Assembly (NCBI GenBank): GCA_963724535.1 | Contig: CAVRVD010000011.1 | Span: 248,001 to 312,000 of the forward strand | From: JADJPO01 sp963724535 | GTDB lineage: Bacteria; Actinomycetota; Actinomycetes; Actinomycetales; Kineosporiaceae | Direction of reading: 5' to 3' | DNA length: 64,000 nucleotides | Part shown: positions 54,898-63,833 of the stretch, piece by piece | Position numbering within the stretch: position 1 is the stretch's first letter | How the letters are laid out: each line of letters opens with the position of its first letter | Position numbers and translations under genes: made by a program | The notes under the pieces: generated by a model | Told to the model about the DNA's origin: nothing | Seen by the model: the letters and a program-made list of their open reading frames with translations, nothing else | Databases searched by the model: none

Positions 54898-55967
54898 TGC
54901 GACCGTCCCCCGAGTGCGCGGCCGACCTCGGCGTTGACGGCGGACGGCGTGGTCCAGAACAGGTCCGCGTCGAGCTGCTTGGTCCGGATCAGGTGCTCGA
55001 GCTGCTTGAGCCGGGTGTGGCCTCGCCCGGTGAACGTCTCGCCGTCCAGGTCGATGGAGCTGAACACGTCGTGCAGCTGGTGGGCGCCGCGTTCGGCGTT
55101 CCAGTCCGAGGAGTAGCCGGGCAGCTGGGTGGCGATCTTGTCGAAGTTCACCCTGTAGCTGCGGTTGTCGCCGCCGGAGGAGCCGAAGGTCACCTGGCAG
55201 CCTGGGAACACCGCACCCACCGTCTCGGCGATCTCGCGCACCCGGTAGTTGTGGTCGGTGTGGCCGACGTTGAACACCTCGTTGTGCACCGCCGCACGCG
55301 GCGCCTCCAGCGCGCAGACGATCGACTTGGCGATGTCCAGGCTGTGCACCAACGGACGCCACGGGGTGCCGTCCGAGGTCATCGCGATCTTCTTGGTGGT
55401 CCAGGCGAGCCCGGACAGGTTGTTCAGCACGATGTCGAAGCGCATCCGCGGCGAGGCGCCGTAGGCGGTGGCGTTGCGCATGAACGTCGGGCTGAAGTCG
55501 TCGTCGGCCATCGGCGCCAGGTCCCGCTCGACCATGGTCTTGCACTCGGCGTAGGCCGTCTGCGGGTCGGTCGGCGAGGTCTCGTCGACCGTGTCATCGG
55601 CGACCCCGTACACGCTGCATGAGGACATGTAGACGAACCGCTGGACGCCGGCCGCCTTGGCCAGCTCGGCCAGGTGCACCGACCCGACGTGGTTGACCTT
55701 GTAGGTGACGTCTGGGGCGAGCTGGCCGAGCGGGTCGTTGGACAGCTCGGCCATGTGCACCACGGCGTCCACGCCGTCGAGGTCGGCCGCAGCGAGGTCC
55801 CGGATGTCCTTGGCCAGTGTCAGCGCCGAGGCGTCCAGCCCGTTGAACAGCCACCCACTCTTGTAGTAGCCGGTGTCGACACCGACGACGTCGTGGCCGC
55901 GGCGCAGCAGCTCGGGCGCGAGCAGGCAACCGAGGTAGCCCTCGGTGCCGGTGACGAGGATCTTCAT
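54894..55967 (-). CDS. NAD-dependent epimerase/dehydratase (extended SDR)
   Basis: A 357-residue extended short-chain dehydrogenase acting on nucleotide sugars. It has the NAD motif 'ILVTGTEGYLGCLLAPELLR', 'VVHMAELSNDPLGQLAPD', the active-site pair Tyr-x3-Lys in 'TAYAECKTMVERDL' with an upstream Ser in 'YMSSCSVYGVADD', and 'FNVGHTDHNYRVREIAETVG'. Start at the ATG 55967, where the fold begins. It is the first of three tightly overlapping genes (SDR, RmlC-like, SAF oxidoreductase). Confidence 0.88.
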   Translation of the reverse strand: MKILVTGTEGYLGCLLAPELLRRGHDVVGVDTGYYKSGWLFNGLDASALTLAKDIRDLAAADLDGVDAVVHMAELSNDPLGQLAPDVTYKVNHVGSVHLAELAKAAGVQRFVYMSSCSVYGVADDTVDETSPTDPQTAYAECKTMVERDLAPMADDDFSPTFMRNATAYGASPRMRFDIVLNNLSGLAWTTKKIAMTSDGTPWRPLVHSLDIAKSIVCALEAPRAAVHNEVFNVGHTDHNYRVREIAETVGAVFPGCQVTFGSSGGDNRSYRVNFDKIATQLPGYSSDWNAERGAHQLHDVFSSIDLDGETFTGRGHTRLKQLEHLIRTKQLDADLFWTTPSAVNAEVGRALGGRSQ

Positions 55968-56102
55968 GGAGGCTGTCTTTCTCCTTGTCCAGAGAACGGT
56001 TGTCGTCAAGGTGGTGAGTCAGGGGCAGAACCGTGGTGGAACCCGGCCGGCCAGGTACCTCGGATCTCCGGCCCGGCAGGTCGGGGCGGCGGGTGCGCGA
56101 CG

Positions 56103-56879
56103 TCAGTCGGTCCACACCCTCCAGGGGGCCGTGCCCGAGGCCCACAGCCGCTCCAGGACGTTGCGGTCCTGCAGGGTGTCCATGGGGTGCCAGAACCCCT
56201 GGTGCCGATAGGCGCCGAGCTGTCCGGCGTGCGCGAGCCGGCGCAGCGGCGCCTGCTCCCAGACGGTGGCGTCGTCGTCGATCTCCTCGATCACCGACGG
56301 CTCACAGATGAAGTAGCCGCCGTTGACCCAGGCCCCGTCGCCGGCCGGCTTCTCCATGAAGCTGCTGACCTCGTTGTGCCCCTCGGACAGGACCAGGGCC
56401 CCGAACCGTCCGGTCGGCTGTACCGCGGTCAGGGTGGCGGCCCGGCCCTCGGCACGATGGAAGGCGATCGCCGCGCTGACGTCCACGTCGGCCACGCCGT
56501 CGCCGTAGGTGAAGCAGAACGTGCCGTCGAGGTGGTCGCGCACCCTCTTGAGCCGACCACCGGTCATCGTCGACTGCCCGGTGTCGACCAGGGTGACCCG
56601 CCAGTTCTCCGCCCGGCCACCGTGCACCTCCATGCTGTTCTTGCCCAGGTCGAAGGTGACATCCGCCGAGCGCAGGAAGTAGGAGGCGAAGTACTCCTTG
56701 ATGATGTAGCCCCGGTAACCGCAGCAGATCACGAAGTCGGTGATGCCGTGTGCGGCATAGGTCTTCATGATGTGCCACAGGATCGGCTGCCCGCCGATCT
56801 CGACCATGGGCTTGGGCCGAACGGTCGTCTCCTCGCTCAGCCTCGTGCCCAGACCACCGGCCAGGATGACCGCCTTCAC
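56103..56879 (-). CDS. rfbF: Glucose-1-phosphate cytidylyltransferase
   Basis: A 258-residue nucleotidyltransferase that makes CDP-glucose from CTP and glucose-1-phosphate. It begins 'VKAVILAGGLGTRLSEETTV' and has 'RPKPMVEIGGQPILWHIMKT', 'ICCGYRGYIIKEYFASYFL', 'TYGDGVADVDV' and 'HQGFWHPMDTLQDRNVLERL', all typical of RfbF. GTG start at 56879. It lies 135 bases upstream of the SDR gene and follows the polyprenyl glycosylphosphotransferase. A CDP-glucose 4,6-dehydratase (RfbG) is not seen in the window. Confidence 0.92.
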   Translation of the reverse strand: MKAVILAGGLGTRLSEETTVRPKPMVEIGGQPILWHIMKTYAAHGITDFVICCGYRGYIIKEYFASYFLRSADVTFDLGKNSMEVHGGRAENWRVTLVDTGQSTMTGGRLKRVRDHLDGTFCFTYGDGVADVDVSAAIAFHRAEGRAATLTAVQPTGRFGALVLSEGHNEVSSFMEKPAGDGAWVNGGYFICEPSVIEEIDDDATVWEQAPLRRLAHAGQLGAYRHQGFWHPMDTLQDRNVLERLWASGTAPWRVWTD

Positions 56880-56934
56880 AGACCCGAACCTCCCCTGGAC
56901 GCCCGCCCGCCGTCCGCCTGGCATGACGCGCTGG

Positions 56935-58581
56935 TCAGCCGCCGGCGCCGCGGAAGACCGAACCGACGGTGCGGAGCATGATCTTCACGTCGAGCCACAG
57001 CGACCAGTTCTCGATGTAGTAGTTGTCAAAACGGGCCCGATCGGCAATCGAGGTGTCACCGCGCAGGCCATTGATCTGCGCCCAGCCGGTCAGCCCCGAG
57101 GGCACCCGGTGCCGGGCGACGTAGCGAGGATAGGCCTCACAGAACTGGTCCACGAAATGTGGGCGCTCCGGCCGAGGGCCGACCATGCTCATCTCACCCT
57201 TGAGGATGTTGATGAGCTGGGGCAGCTCGTCGATCGAGGACTTGCGCAGGAACCGACCGACGGGTCCGAGCCGGTCGTCGTGGGCGATGTTCCAGTTCGT
57301 CTGCGACTCGGTCTCGTCGACCGGCCTGAGCGAACGGAACTTCATCACCTGGAACCGGCGGCCGTCCACCCCGACGCGCTCCTGGCGGAAGATGATCCCG
57401 GGACCGCCCTCGAGCCGCACCGCGATCGCCGCCAGCAGCAGGATCGGGGACAGCACCGCCAGCGCGACCGTCGAGACGAGGACGTCGAAGGCCCGCTTGA
57501 CCTGCCAGCCCCGGCTGCGGCGGGCGGCGCGGCGCAGCCGGACCAGCGGCATGCCCCAGACCGTGTCCATGTCGTCGCTGACGTGGTGCAGCTCGAACAG
57601 CCGCGGCACCAGGAAGATCTCGGTGTCCAGCCGGTCGCAGGTACGGATCACGTCGACGAGGGCGGACTCGCGCATCGACCCGAACGCGACGACGACGTTG
57701 TTCACGTCGTGGTCGGTGAGCACGTGATACAGCCCGTCGGTACCGCCGAGGATCGGCAGCGGCAGCTCCTTGGGCCCCAGCCAGGGGTCGGAGTCCAGGA
57801 AACCGATCGGGTGCAGACCATACTCGGGGTGGTCCAGCAGGATGTCGGCAAGCTGGGCACCGACCCGCCCGGCACCCAGGATCAGGGTCCGGTGCCGCAC
57901 GCGTCGCTGCCGGCGCAGTGTGCGCACCACGGAGTAGCCCACGGCACGGAGGACCAACACCAGGCCCAGGGTGACCGCGGCGGCCGCGACGATCTCCCAC
58001 TTGACCCGCACCAGGTCCCAGTACAGCTGGGTGAAGGCGGCCTGGACCAGGATCGTGATGGCAGCCGCCGCGAACCAGCGTCCGGCCAGCCGGGGCGCGT
58101 CGTCCAGCAGGGACATGGACAACCGCGACCGATACAGGTGCGCCGTGGAGAACAGGGCGATCAGGACCACCGCGAAGACCAGGTGGACCCGGCCGATCCC
58201 GCCGACCACGGCCGCGCCCATGGCAACGGCGGCCAGGTCGCAGGCAAGCAGCAGCGGCTGAACGCCGTACCGGCCGAGCCACCCCTCGCTCCCCTTGCCT
58301 CGCGCACCTCGCGAGGGCACCGGGACCGGCGCCGCGCCGGGCTCGGGCAGGACGACGAGCTCGTCGGCCGCGAGCGCGGTCCGGGGGGCCGCCCCCATGT
58401 TCGCGGCGGCACCCGGGCCGATCCGCGGGACTGACGGCGGCGCGCCGGCGGAGCGATCGGCCACGGCGCTGCGCGCGGCGTCACGGGTCTGACCGTCGCT
58501 CAGGTCGATCACCAGTGGGCGGCGCGGTGGCGACATCGGACGCCCGTCACCGGCTCCGACATGGCTGTCGGCACTGCCCAC
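56935..58581 (-). CDS. Polyprenyl-phosphate glycosyl-1-phosphate transferase (WbaP/WcaJ type)
   Basis: A 548-residue initiating enzyme of polysaccharide synthesis. Several N-terminal membrane helices are followed by a CoA-binding-like Rossmann region ('HRTLILGAGRVGAQLADILL') and the catalytic domain: 'KRAFDVLVSTVALAVLSPIL', 'RQERVGVDGRRFQVMKFRSL', 'RKSSIDELPQLINILKGEMS', 'MVGPRPERPHFVDQF' and 'PSGLTGWAQINGLRGDTS'. The start is placed at the GTG after AGGAG (58581); a downstream ATG at 58536 is possible. It would load the first sugar phosphate onto undecaprenyl phosphate. Confidence 0.92.
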   Translation of the reverse strand: MGSADSHVGAGDGRPMSPPRRPLVIDLSDGQTRDAARSAVADRSAGAPPSVPRIGPGAAANMGAAPRTALAADELVVLPEPGAAPVPVPSRGARGKGSEGWLGRYGVQPLLLACDLAAVAMGAAVVGGIGRVHLVFAVVLIALFSTAHLYRSRLSMSLLDDAPRLAGRWFAAAAITILVQAAFTQLYWDLVRVKWEIVAAAAVTLGLVLVLRAVGYSVVRTLRRQRRVRHRTLILGAGRVGAQLADILLDHPEYGLHPIGFLDSDPWLGPKELPLPILGGTDGLYHVLTDHDVNNVVVAFGSMRESALVDVIRTCDRLDTEIFLVPRLFELHHVSDDMDTVWGMPLVRLRRAARRSRGWQVKRAFDVLVSTVALAVLSPILLLAAIAVRLEGGPGIIFRQERVGVDGRRFQVMKFRSLRPVDETESQTNWNIAHDDRLGPVGRFLRKSSIDELPQLINILKGEMSMVGPRPERPHFVDQFCEAYPRYVARHRVPSGLTGWAQINGLRGDTSIADRARFDNYYIENWSLWLDVKIMLRTVGSVFRGAGG

Positions 58582-58843
58582 AGTCGCTCTCCTACCCCTT
58601 CCGGGCCGGACCCACGCCACAGCCAGCGCCGTCACGCATGTCCCCGAGTCGATTCCTCACGAGCGTATCCGCCCCCCTGAACACTGTCCCGAACATCGGA
58701 TCATTCGTCATCAACGACGCGCTGAGTCACCGCTGACGAACGAATCGGCCGTCATAAACGGCCGACACCCGGCGAATCGGTCGGCCCTGAGGGGGCGGGC
58801 CTGGCACACGGTGACCGTGGGTAGCCCCGAGCCGGATTGCCCG

Positions 58844-59806
58844 TCACCGGCTGTCGTAGGACTGCCGGACCGACGGCGTGGACGGCGACGACGCGACGTC
58901 CGCATCGTGTCTGGAATCACGTCCCCGGAGTGGCTCGGGCGCGCCGCCGCGGACCCGCAGCTCGGCACCCTGACGGCGGTGGCCGCGATGCCAGCCGATC
59001 TGCCAGACCAGCCGCCCCGCACTCGGAGGCGCCCCCAACCACGCCGACGCGATCGAGATCAGCCGACGCGAGACCGGCACGACCGCCGCGCCGCCAGCGG
59101 TCCTTGGCCCGTCACAGTGGCCGTACCGCCACTCCAACACGGCGTGGGCAACGCCGTAGGACCGGCCCTGCCGGTACATGTCCGAGAACGCAGAACGCAG
59201 CCTGACATGCACGACCACGTCGGGCGAGTACTGCAGTGGCACACCCGCGACCAGCTGCACGCGCCAGCTCAGATCGGTGTCCTCCAAGCAGGCGATGCTC
59301 GGGTCGAAGCCACCGACCCGGCGGAACAGGTCCCGGTGGATGCCGATGTTGCCGGCGCCGGCATGCGGCAGGTCGATCACCCCGGACCACTGCAGTCCGT
59401 CCTGCTGGTCGAGGGCGCGTGAGCGCAGCGCCCGACGCCCGTTGAGCCGCTCGCCCTCGAGGCGACCGGCGACGAACCGGTGCCGACGCAGGGCGGCGAC
59501 CATCGCCGCCAGCCAGTCCGGGGCCACCACGTCATCGGCGTCGCAGAAGGCCAGCCAGGGGCCCCGGGCGGCATCGGCGCCGGCGTTGCGGGCAGCTCCC
59601 GCGCCAGGGTGTGCGGAGGCGTCGACGACGCGCAGCGGCAGCCGGTCGGCATACCGCAGAGCGACGCCGCGGGTGTCGTCGACCGAGCCGTTGTCGCAGA
59701 CCAGCAGCTCCCAGCCCACCGGGCACGACTGGCCGGCCAGAGCCTCGAGCTGGTCAGCGAGCGTGTTGGCGGAGTCCAGGCAGGCGATGATCACAGACAG
59801 TGCCAC
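58844..59806 (-). CDS. Glycosyltransferase family 2
   Basis: A 320-residue GT-A glycosyltransferase. 'LSVIIACLDSANTLADQLEA', 'WELLVCDNGSVDDTRGVALR' and the metal-binding 'PWLAFCDADDVVAPDWLAAM' are present, followed by the acceptor-side 'RRVGGFDPSIACLEDTDLSW' with the ED motif. The C-terminal about 60 residues are polar and disordered. Starts at GTG. Part of the surface polysaccharide locus. Confidence 0.88.
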   Translation of the reverse strand: MALSVIIACLDSANTLADQLEALAGQSCPVGWELLVCDNGSVDDTRGVALRYADRLPLRVVDASAHPGAGAARNAGADAARGPWLAFCDADDVVAPDWLAAMVAALRRHRFVAGRLEGERLNGRRALRSRALDQQDGLQWSGVIDLPHAGAGNIGIHRDLFRRVGGFDPSIACLEDTDLSWRVQLVAGVPLQYSPDVVVHVRLRSAFSDMYRQGRSYGVAHAVLEWRYGHCDGPRTAGGAAVVPVSRRLISIASAWLGAPPSAGRLVWQIGWHRGHRRQGAELRVRGGAPEPLRGRDSRHDADVASSPSTPSVRQSYDSR

Positions 59807-60105
59807 CGGCGGCCCCTCCGGGGCGGGCAGGATGTCGGACCGCTCGCGCCGCCTGCGCGCCGGTCCGAGCGTGTCCGCGTTGATGGGCTACCCCCGCTCT
59901 GGGCTGAGTGCTCGTGGGACGGGACGAGTGAGGCAGTCCGGACACTTGCACTGGCTCCGGACACTTCGGCAGCACTGTACGCCGCGGACCCGCTGCGCGG
60001 CACTACACAATCCGCATCTACCAGCCGTCGTCATGCAGATCCGCCGAGGCCAGCGCGTTCTCCGCGGACTGCCGGGATGCCGCCTGGGTGGTGTACATCT
60101 GGTGG

Positions 60106-60942
60106 ATGAGCAGAGCGAGCGAGGTCCTGCTGGTCCGCGAGCGCGACCTGGGATCGCACGAGGACCCCGGCCCGCGCGACCTACCGGTCCCGACCGGCGC
60201 CCTGCGCTGGGCGCGGACCGTACTGCTGCCGCTCAGCTCGGCGATGCGGGTCCGGACCGAGGACCGGGTGATGGCCCTGACCTACGATGACGGCCCCGAC
60301 CCCGAGCACACCCCTCAGATCCTTGCCGCGCTGGCGCGGCGCGACGTGCAGGCCACCTTCTTCCTGCTGGCCGATGCCGCCGAGCGCCACCCCGGCCTGG
60401 TCCTGAAGATCCTGCGGTCCGGTCACGAGGTGGGCCTGCACGGGGTGGACCACACGCGGTTGACAGACGTGTCGGCGGTGCGGGCGGCCCGCCTGGTGCG
60501 CGAGGGCAAGCGACGTCTCGAGGCGGTGACCGGGCAGCCGGTGCGCCTGTACCGGCCCACCTACGGGGCCCAGGGGGTGCTGCAGTTCCTGAGCGCCCGG
60601 GCCCTGGGCATGGACGTCGTGTACTGGACGGCCTGGGCGCGAGACTGGGTGGACGACGAGGGGGTCGCGGTGGCGCAGCGGGCGCTGTCCGCGCGGCACC
60701 GCGGCGGCATCCTGCTGCTGCACGACACGACCCAGGACACCGAGGGTCAGGCTCTGGCGCTGCCCACGTTCTCGCGGGGCGAGGTCACCCAGCGGGTGCT
60801 GGACGGACTGCTGGACGACGGGTTCGCGATCGTCCCGGCCGGTCGGCTGCTCGAGCAGCACCCGACCGTCCGTGCGGTGACCACGCAACGGCCCTGGGTC
60901 ACCGCTCGGCGCCGGCTGCTGGCCCGTCGGCGCGGGAGCTGA
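60106..60942 (+). CDS. Polysaccharide deacetylase (NodB homology domain)
   Basis: A 278-residue carbohydrate esterase family 4 protein. Motif 1 is 'MALTYDDGPDPEHTPQILAA' with the Asp-Asp pair, motif 2 'HEVGLHGVDHTRLTDV' with both metal-ligand histidines, and motif 3 'RLYRPTYGAQG'. No clear signal peptide, so it may act in the cytoplasm or on lipid-linked precursors. The ATG at 60106 follows a promoter-like stretch; an in-frame GTG at 60088 is also possible. Its 3' end overlaps the convergent flippase gene by 44 bases. Confidence 0.88.
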   Translation: MSRASEVLLVRERDLGSHEDPGPRDLPVPTGALRWARTVLLPLSSAMRVRTEDRVMALTYDDGPDPEHTPQILAALARRDVQATFFLLADAAERHPGLVLKILRSGHEVGLHGVDHTRLTDVSAVRAARLVREGKRRLEAVTGQPVRLYRPTYGAQGVLQFLSARALGMDVVYWTAWARDWVDDEGVAVAQRALSARHRGGILLLHDTTQDTEGQALALPTFSRGEVTQRVLDGLLDDGFAIVPAGRLLEQHPTVRAVTTQRPWVTARRRLLARRRGS

Positions 60943-62290
60943 CCTCGTCGGCGGCCGGGACGGCGACCGGCTGACAGGGCCCGGCGAGGGGTTCGGACGG
61001 CACGCTGTGCACCACCGAACGCAGGGTGTACAGCCACAGCGGGACCAGGAGCACCTGGTCCACGCACATCCCCCAGGCGGCCCCCTCGGCGCCGCCGACT
61101 AACGCTCCCACCGTCATCAGGGTGAGCACCAGCGGCGCTTCGACGGTCATGATCCGGAAGGTGCGCCGGGCCTGGTCCAGGGAGTAGATCATGACGGCGC
61201 AGCCCTCGGACATCGCCCGGGCGATCACGCCGATGGCCAGCGGCAGCAGCACCTGCCGCGCTCCGGCCCAGCTCTCCGAGAACAGGGTCTGGCCCACCAC
61301 GTCCGGCATGAGCAGGACGACGACGCTGTAGCCGACCGCCACCACCGAGAGGAACCCGCTCACCGCGCCCGCGGCCAGGGTGCGCTGTCGAGGGGTCATC
61401 CAGCGACGCCGGGACAGTTGGGGCAGGGCGAACATCTGCACGGCGGTGGCCAGCAGGTTCAGCGGGCCCAGCACGGTCTGCGCCGCTCTGAAGGCCCCCA
61501 CCACGGCCAGCCCCTCGTCGCCCCCGACCAAGGCCCCGACCCCGATGATGCCGCCCTGGAAGGCACCGGTGCCCAGCAGGTACTCGGCGACCAGGTAGCC
61601 GGACAGGTTGCGCTGCTCGCGCAGCCAGGAGCCGAAACCGCTCGGCCGCGGTCGCAGCCGGAGCCGGACCAGGGCGACCACTGCGCTGACCGCGGCGGCG
61701 CCGCCCCAGACCAGGACCAGCAGCGCCGGCGTCGGACGGGTCAGCAGGGGCAGGACGAGGATCCCACCGACCTGCAGAACGGCCCACAACGCGTCGTTGC
61801 CGGCCGCAGACCGTGCCTGCGAAGCGGCGAAGAAGACCATCCGGCAGGCGTCCTGGACCAGCAGGAACGGCATCACCACCCCGACGGCCACCAACGAGCC
61901 GCCGAGCATTCCGGGCAGCAGCAGTCCGGCGACCACGCAGGCGGCGCCGCCGATCAGCCCGATGGCCAGGGCGCTGCCCACGGCCCGGGCCCGGCCGTCG
62001 GCAAGCCGCTCGCTGTCCGCTCCGCTGTACCGGATGCTCAACGGCTGGCCGACCATGGCCCGCTCGATGCCGATGCAGATGCCGAAGACGACGAAGGCGA
62101 CCGAGAAGGCGCCGAAGCCCGCCCTGCCGACCTCGTTGGCCACCAGCACCGTCAGCAGGATGTTGCTCAGCGCGGACAGGGCCTGGTCGACGACGTTCCA
62201 GCTGGCGGTGCCGAGCAGCCGCAGGTGCCGCCGGTGCAGGGCCGGTCGCCGGCCGGACGGGGAGTCCTGGCCCGTCCGGGCGTCCGTCAT
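60899..62290 (-). CDS. Polysaccharide flippase-like membrane protein (MATE/Wzx-type)
   Basis: A 463-residue membrane protein with about 12-14 helices. The arrangement begins 'LGTASWNVVDQALSALSNIL' and 'NEVGRAGFGAFSVAFVVFGI', as in O-antigen/teichoic acid exporters of the MVF/MATE fold. 'GAFRAAQTVLGPLNLLATAV' is typical of the second repeat. It probably exports lipid-linked oligosaccharide made by the neighbouring enzymes. GAAGGG precedes the ATG at 62290; an ATG at 62314 adds eight residues. Confidence 0.82.
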   Translation of the reverse strand: MTDARTGQDSPSGRRPALHRRHLRLLGTASWNVVDQALSALSNILLTVLVANEVGRAGFGAFSVAFVVFGICIGIERAMVGQPLSIRYSGADSERLADGRARAVGSALAIGLIGGAACVVAGLLLPGMLGGSLVAVGVVMPFLLVQDACRMVFFAASQARSAAGNDALWAVLQVGGILVLPLLTRPTPALLVLVWGGAAAVSAVVALVRLRLRPRPSGFGSWLREQRNLSGYLVAEYLLGTGAFQGGIIGVGALVGGDEGLAVVGAFRAAQTVLGPLNLLATAVQMFALPQLSRRRWMTPRQRTLAAGAVSGFLSVVAVGYSVVVLLMPDVVGQTLFSESWAGARQVLLPLAIGVIARAMSEGCAVMIYSLDQARRTFRIMTVEAPLVLTLMTVGALVGGAEGAAWGMCVDQVLLVPLWLYTLRSVVHSVPSEPLAGPCQPVAVPAADEVSSRADGPAAGAER

Positions 62291-62413
62291 CTCGCGTGAC
62301 CCTTCCGTCGACATGAGCCGGGGGGACGGCCACGGTGAGTGGCTCCGCCCCGGCGCATCCCTGACGGTACGTCACCGACGGCATGCTCTCCGAACCGGCG
62401 CGGCGGCAGTGGG

Positions 62414-63523
62414 TCAGAACAGTTTCAGATAGGCCGCAGAGCCCTTGGGCAGCTGCACCGGCGAGAACAGCGCGTTGCGGATGTAGGGGTCCGGCTCGTT
62501 GAAGTAGCACTCGAACACCAGCACGTCGCTGTTGGCCCGGAAGAACTCGTGCATCTTCTGGATGAAGTAGGGGTTGTCCCCGCCGCCGATGCCGGCGCCG
62601 TTGTGCAGCCCCCACTCCGGGACCGCGAAGCCCTTCTTGCGGGCCCGGGCGAACTCGGCCGCGTCGGCCAGGCCCGGCCCCTTGGTGGGCCGAATCGCCT
62701 TGGCCCAGGTGGCGGAGTTCGTGGCCCGCAGCTCATAGAAGTCGTAGTGGTCCATCGAGATGCCGTCGACGTAGTGGTCACCCGGGTAGAGCAGGTTGAA
62801 TGCGTCGAGGCGGTTCGTCTGGCCGCGCAGGCCGTAACCGGCCGAGGTGTCGAACCAGAAGGTCAGTTCCGGGCTCTCCCGGTTCATGATGCTCACGACC
62901 CGGCGGAACGCGGCCCGGAACTGCGGCGCGGTGGCGGCGGTCGCGCCCCAGGCGAACCAGTCGCCGTTGGCCTCGAGGCCGACCCGGATCGCGGCGTCAC
63001 CGAAGCCGCCCTCGCGCAGCTCCCGGGCGATCTTGCGGAAGACGTCGTCCCGCTGCCCCGACAGGATGTCGTTCCACTGCCCCCGCCGGTTGTTCGGCAG
63101 CAGCGGCAGTCCGTAGGCCAGCCGGCCCCGGTAACCCTGCAGCAGGTGGGGCACCCACCCGCTGTCGGCCAGGTCCTGCCAGCTCCCGTAGGCGGGGTAG
63201 ACCGTCACGAAGTCGTACGGACGGCCGGCCCAGGCCTCGGCCTGGATGGTCCGGGTCGCCGACATCCCCGACCCAGTCCAGAAGCCGGTGTGCCAGAGCA
63301 TGCCGGACCGGGGGGTGCCGTAGAGCAGCTTGGCCATCCGCCCCGGTGTGCCGGTCGCCGACGAGGAGCGGGACGAACCCGACGAGGGGGCCGAGCCCAC
63401 GACCTGCCGTCCGCGCCCGAGGGACTCAGCACTCGCCGGGGACGGGGCGATGAGTGCGAGCGCCGCCAGGCTCGACGTGGCGAGGCCGGCGGCAAGCAGC
63501 TTGCGCAGGAACGGGAAGCGCAT
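62414..63523 (-). CDS. Secreted GH26-like glycoside hydrolase
   Basis: A 369-residue exported protein. The signal peptide is clear: 'RFPFLRKLLAAGLATSSLAA' then 'LIAPSPASA'. The mature domain shows 'AAIRVGLEANGDWFAWGATA' (acid/base Glu in LEANGDWF), 'PELTFWFDTSAGYG' and 'GFAVPEWGLHNGAGIGGGDN' (nucleophile Glu in PEWGL), consistent with GH26-type beta-mannanase/glycanase folds. It may trim or release the polysaccharide made in this locus. GGGGG lies before the ATG at 63523; ATG 63538 is an alternative. Confidence 0.82.
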   Translation of the reverse strand: MRFPFLRKLLAAGLATSSLAALALIAPSPASAESLGRGRQVVGSAPSSGSSRSSSATGTPGRMAKLLYGTPRSGMLWHTGFWTGSGMSATRTIQAEAWAGRPYDFVTVYPAYGSWQDLADSGWVPHLLQGYRGRLAYGLPLLPNNRRGQWNDILSGQRDDVFRKIARELREGGFGDAAIRVGLEANGDWFAWGATAATAPQFRAAFRRVVSIMNRESPELTFWFDTSAGYGLRGQTNRLDAFNLLYPGDHYVDGISMDHYDFYELRATNSATWAKAIRPTKGPGLADAAEFARARKKGFAVPEWGLHNGAGIGGGDNPYFIQKMHEFFRANSDVLVFECYFNEPDPYIRNALFSPVQLPKGSAAYLKLF

Positions 63524-63833
63524 CGGATGGACCCCCATCGGACGACGGATCGACCTGTAGGGGTTCGGTGGATCTCGAGGGTGCACTGAAGGAGTCGGGG
63601 TGGCATTGGCCCCGTCCGGACCCGTGGCCCAGTACCCAGGGTGATCGACCCGCAGGGTGACCTGCGCCGCTGGGGGCCGGGGCTCGCCTCGGCCCGGCGA
63701 GCAGCCGTCGCAGCCGATTGCGCGACCGGGCGCGCAGGGCCGGTCAGCGGCTCAGCCAGCCGCCGCGATCCTCGAGCCGGGCGACTCCACCGCCGCAGCG
63801 GTCGCCGCCGATGATCGCCCGGACGGCGGGCGA
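63524..63833. other. Non-coding stretch near the window end
   Basis: Between the glycosidase start and the partial gene at the end there are about 310 bases with no convincing gene. It should contain the glycosidase promoter. Confidence 0.4.
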
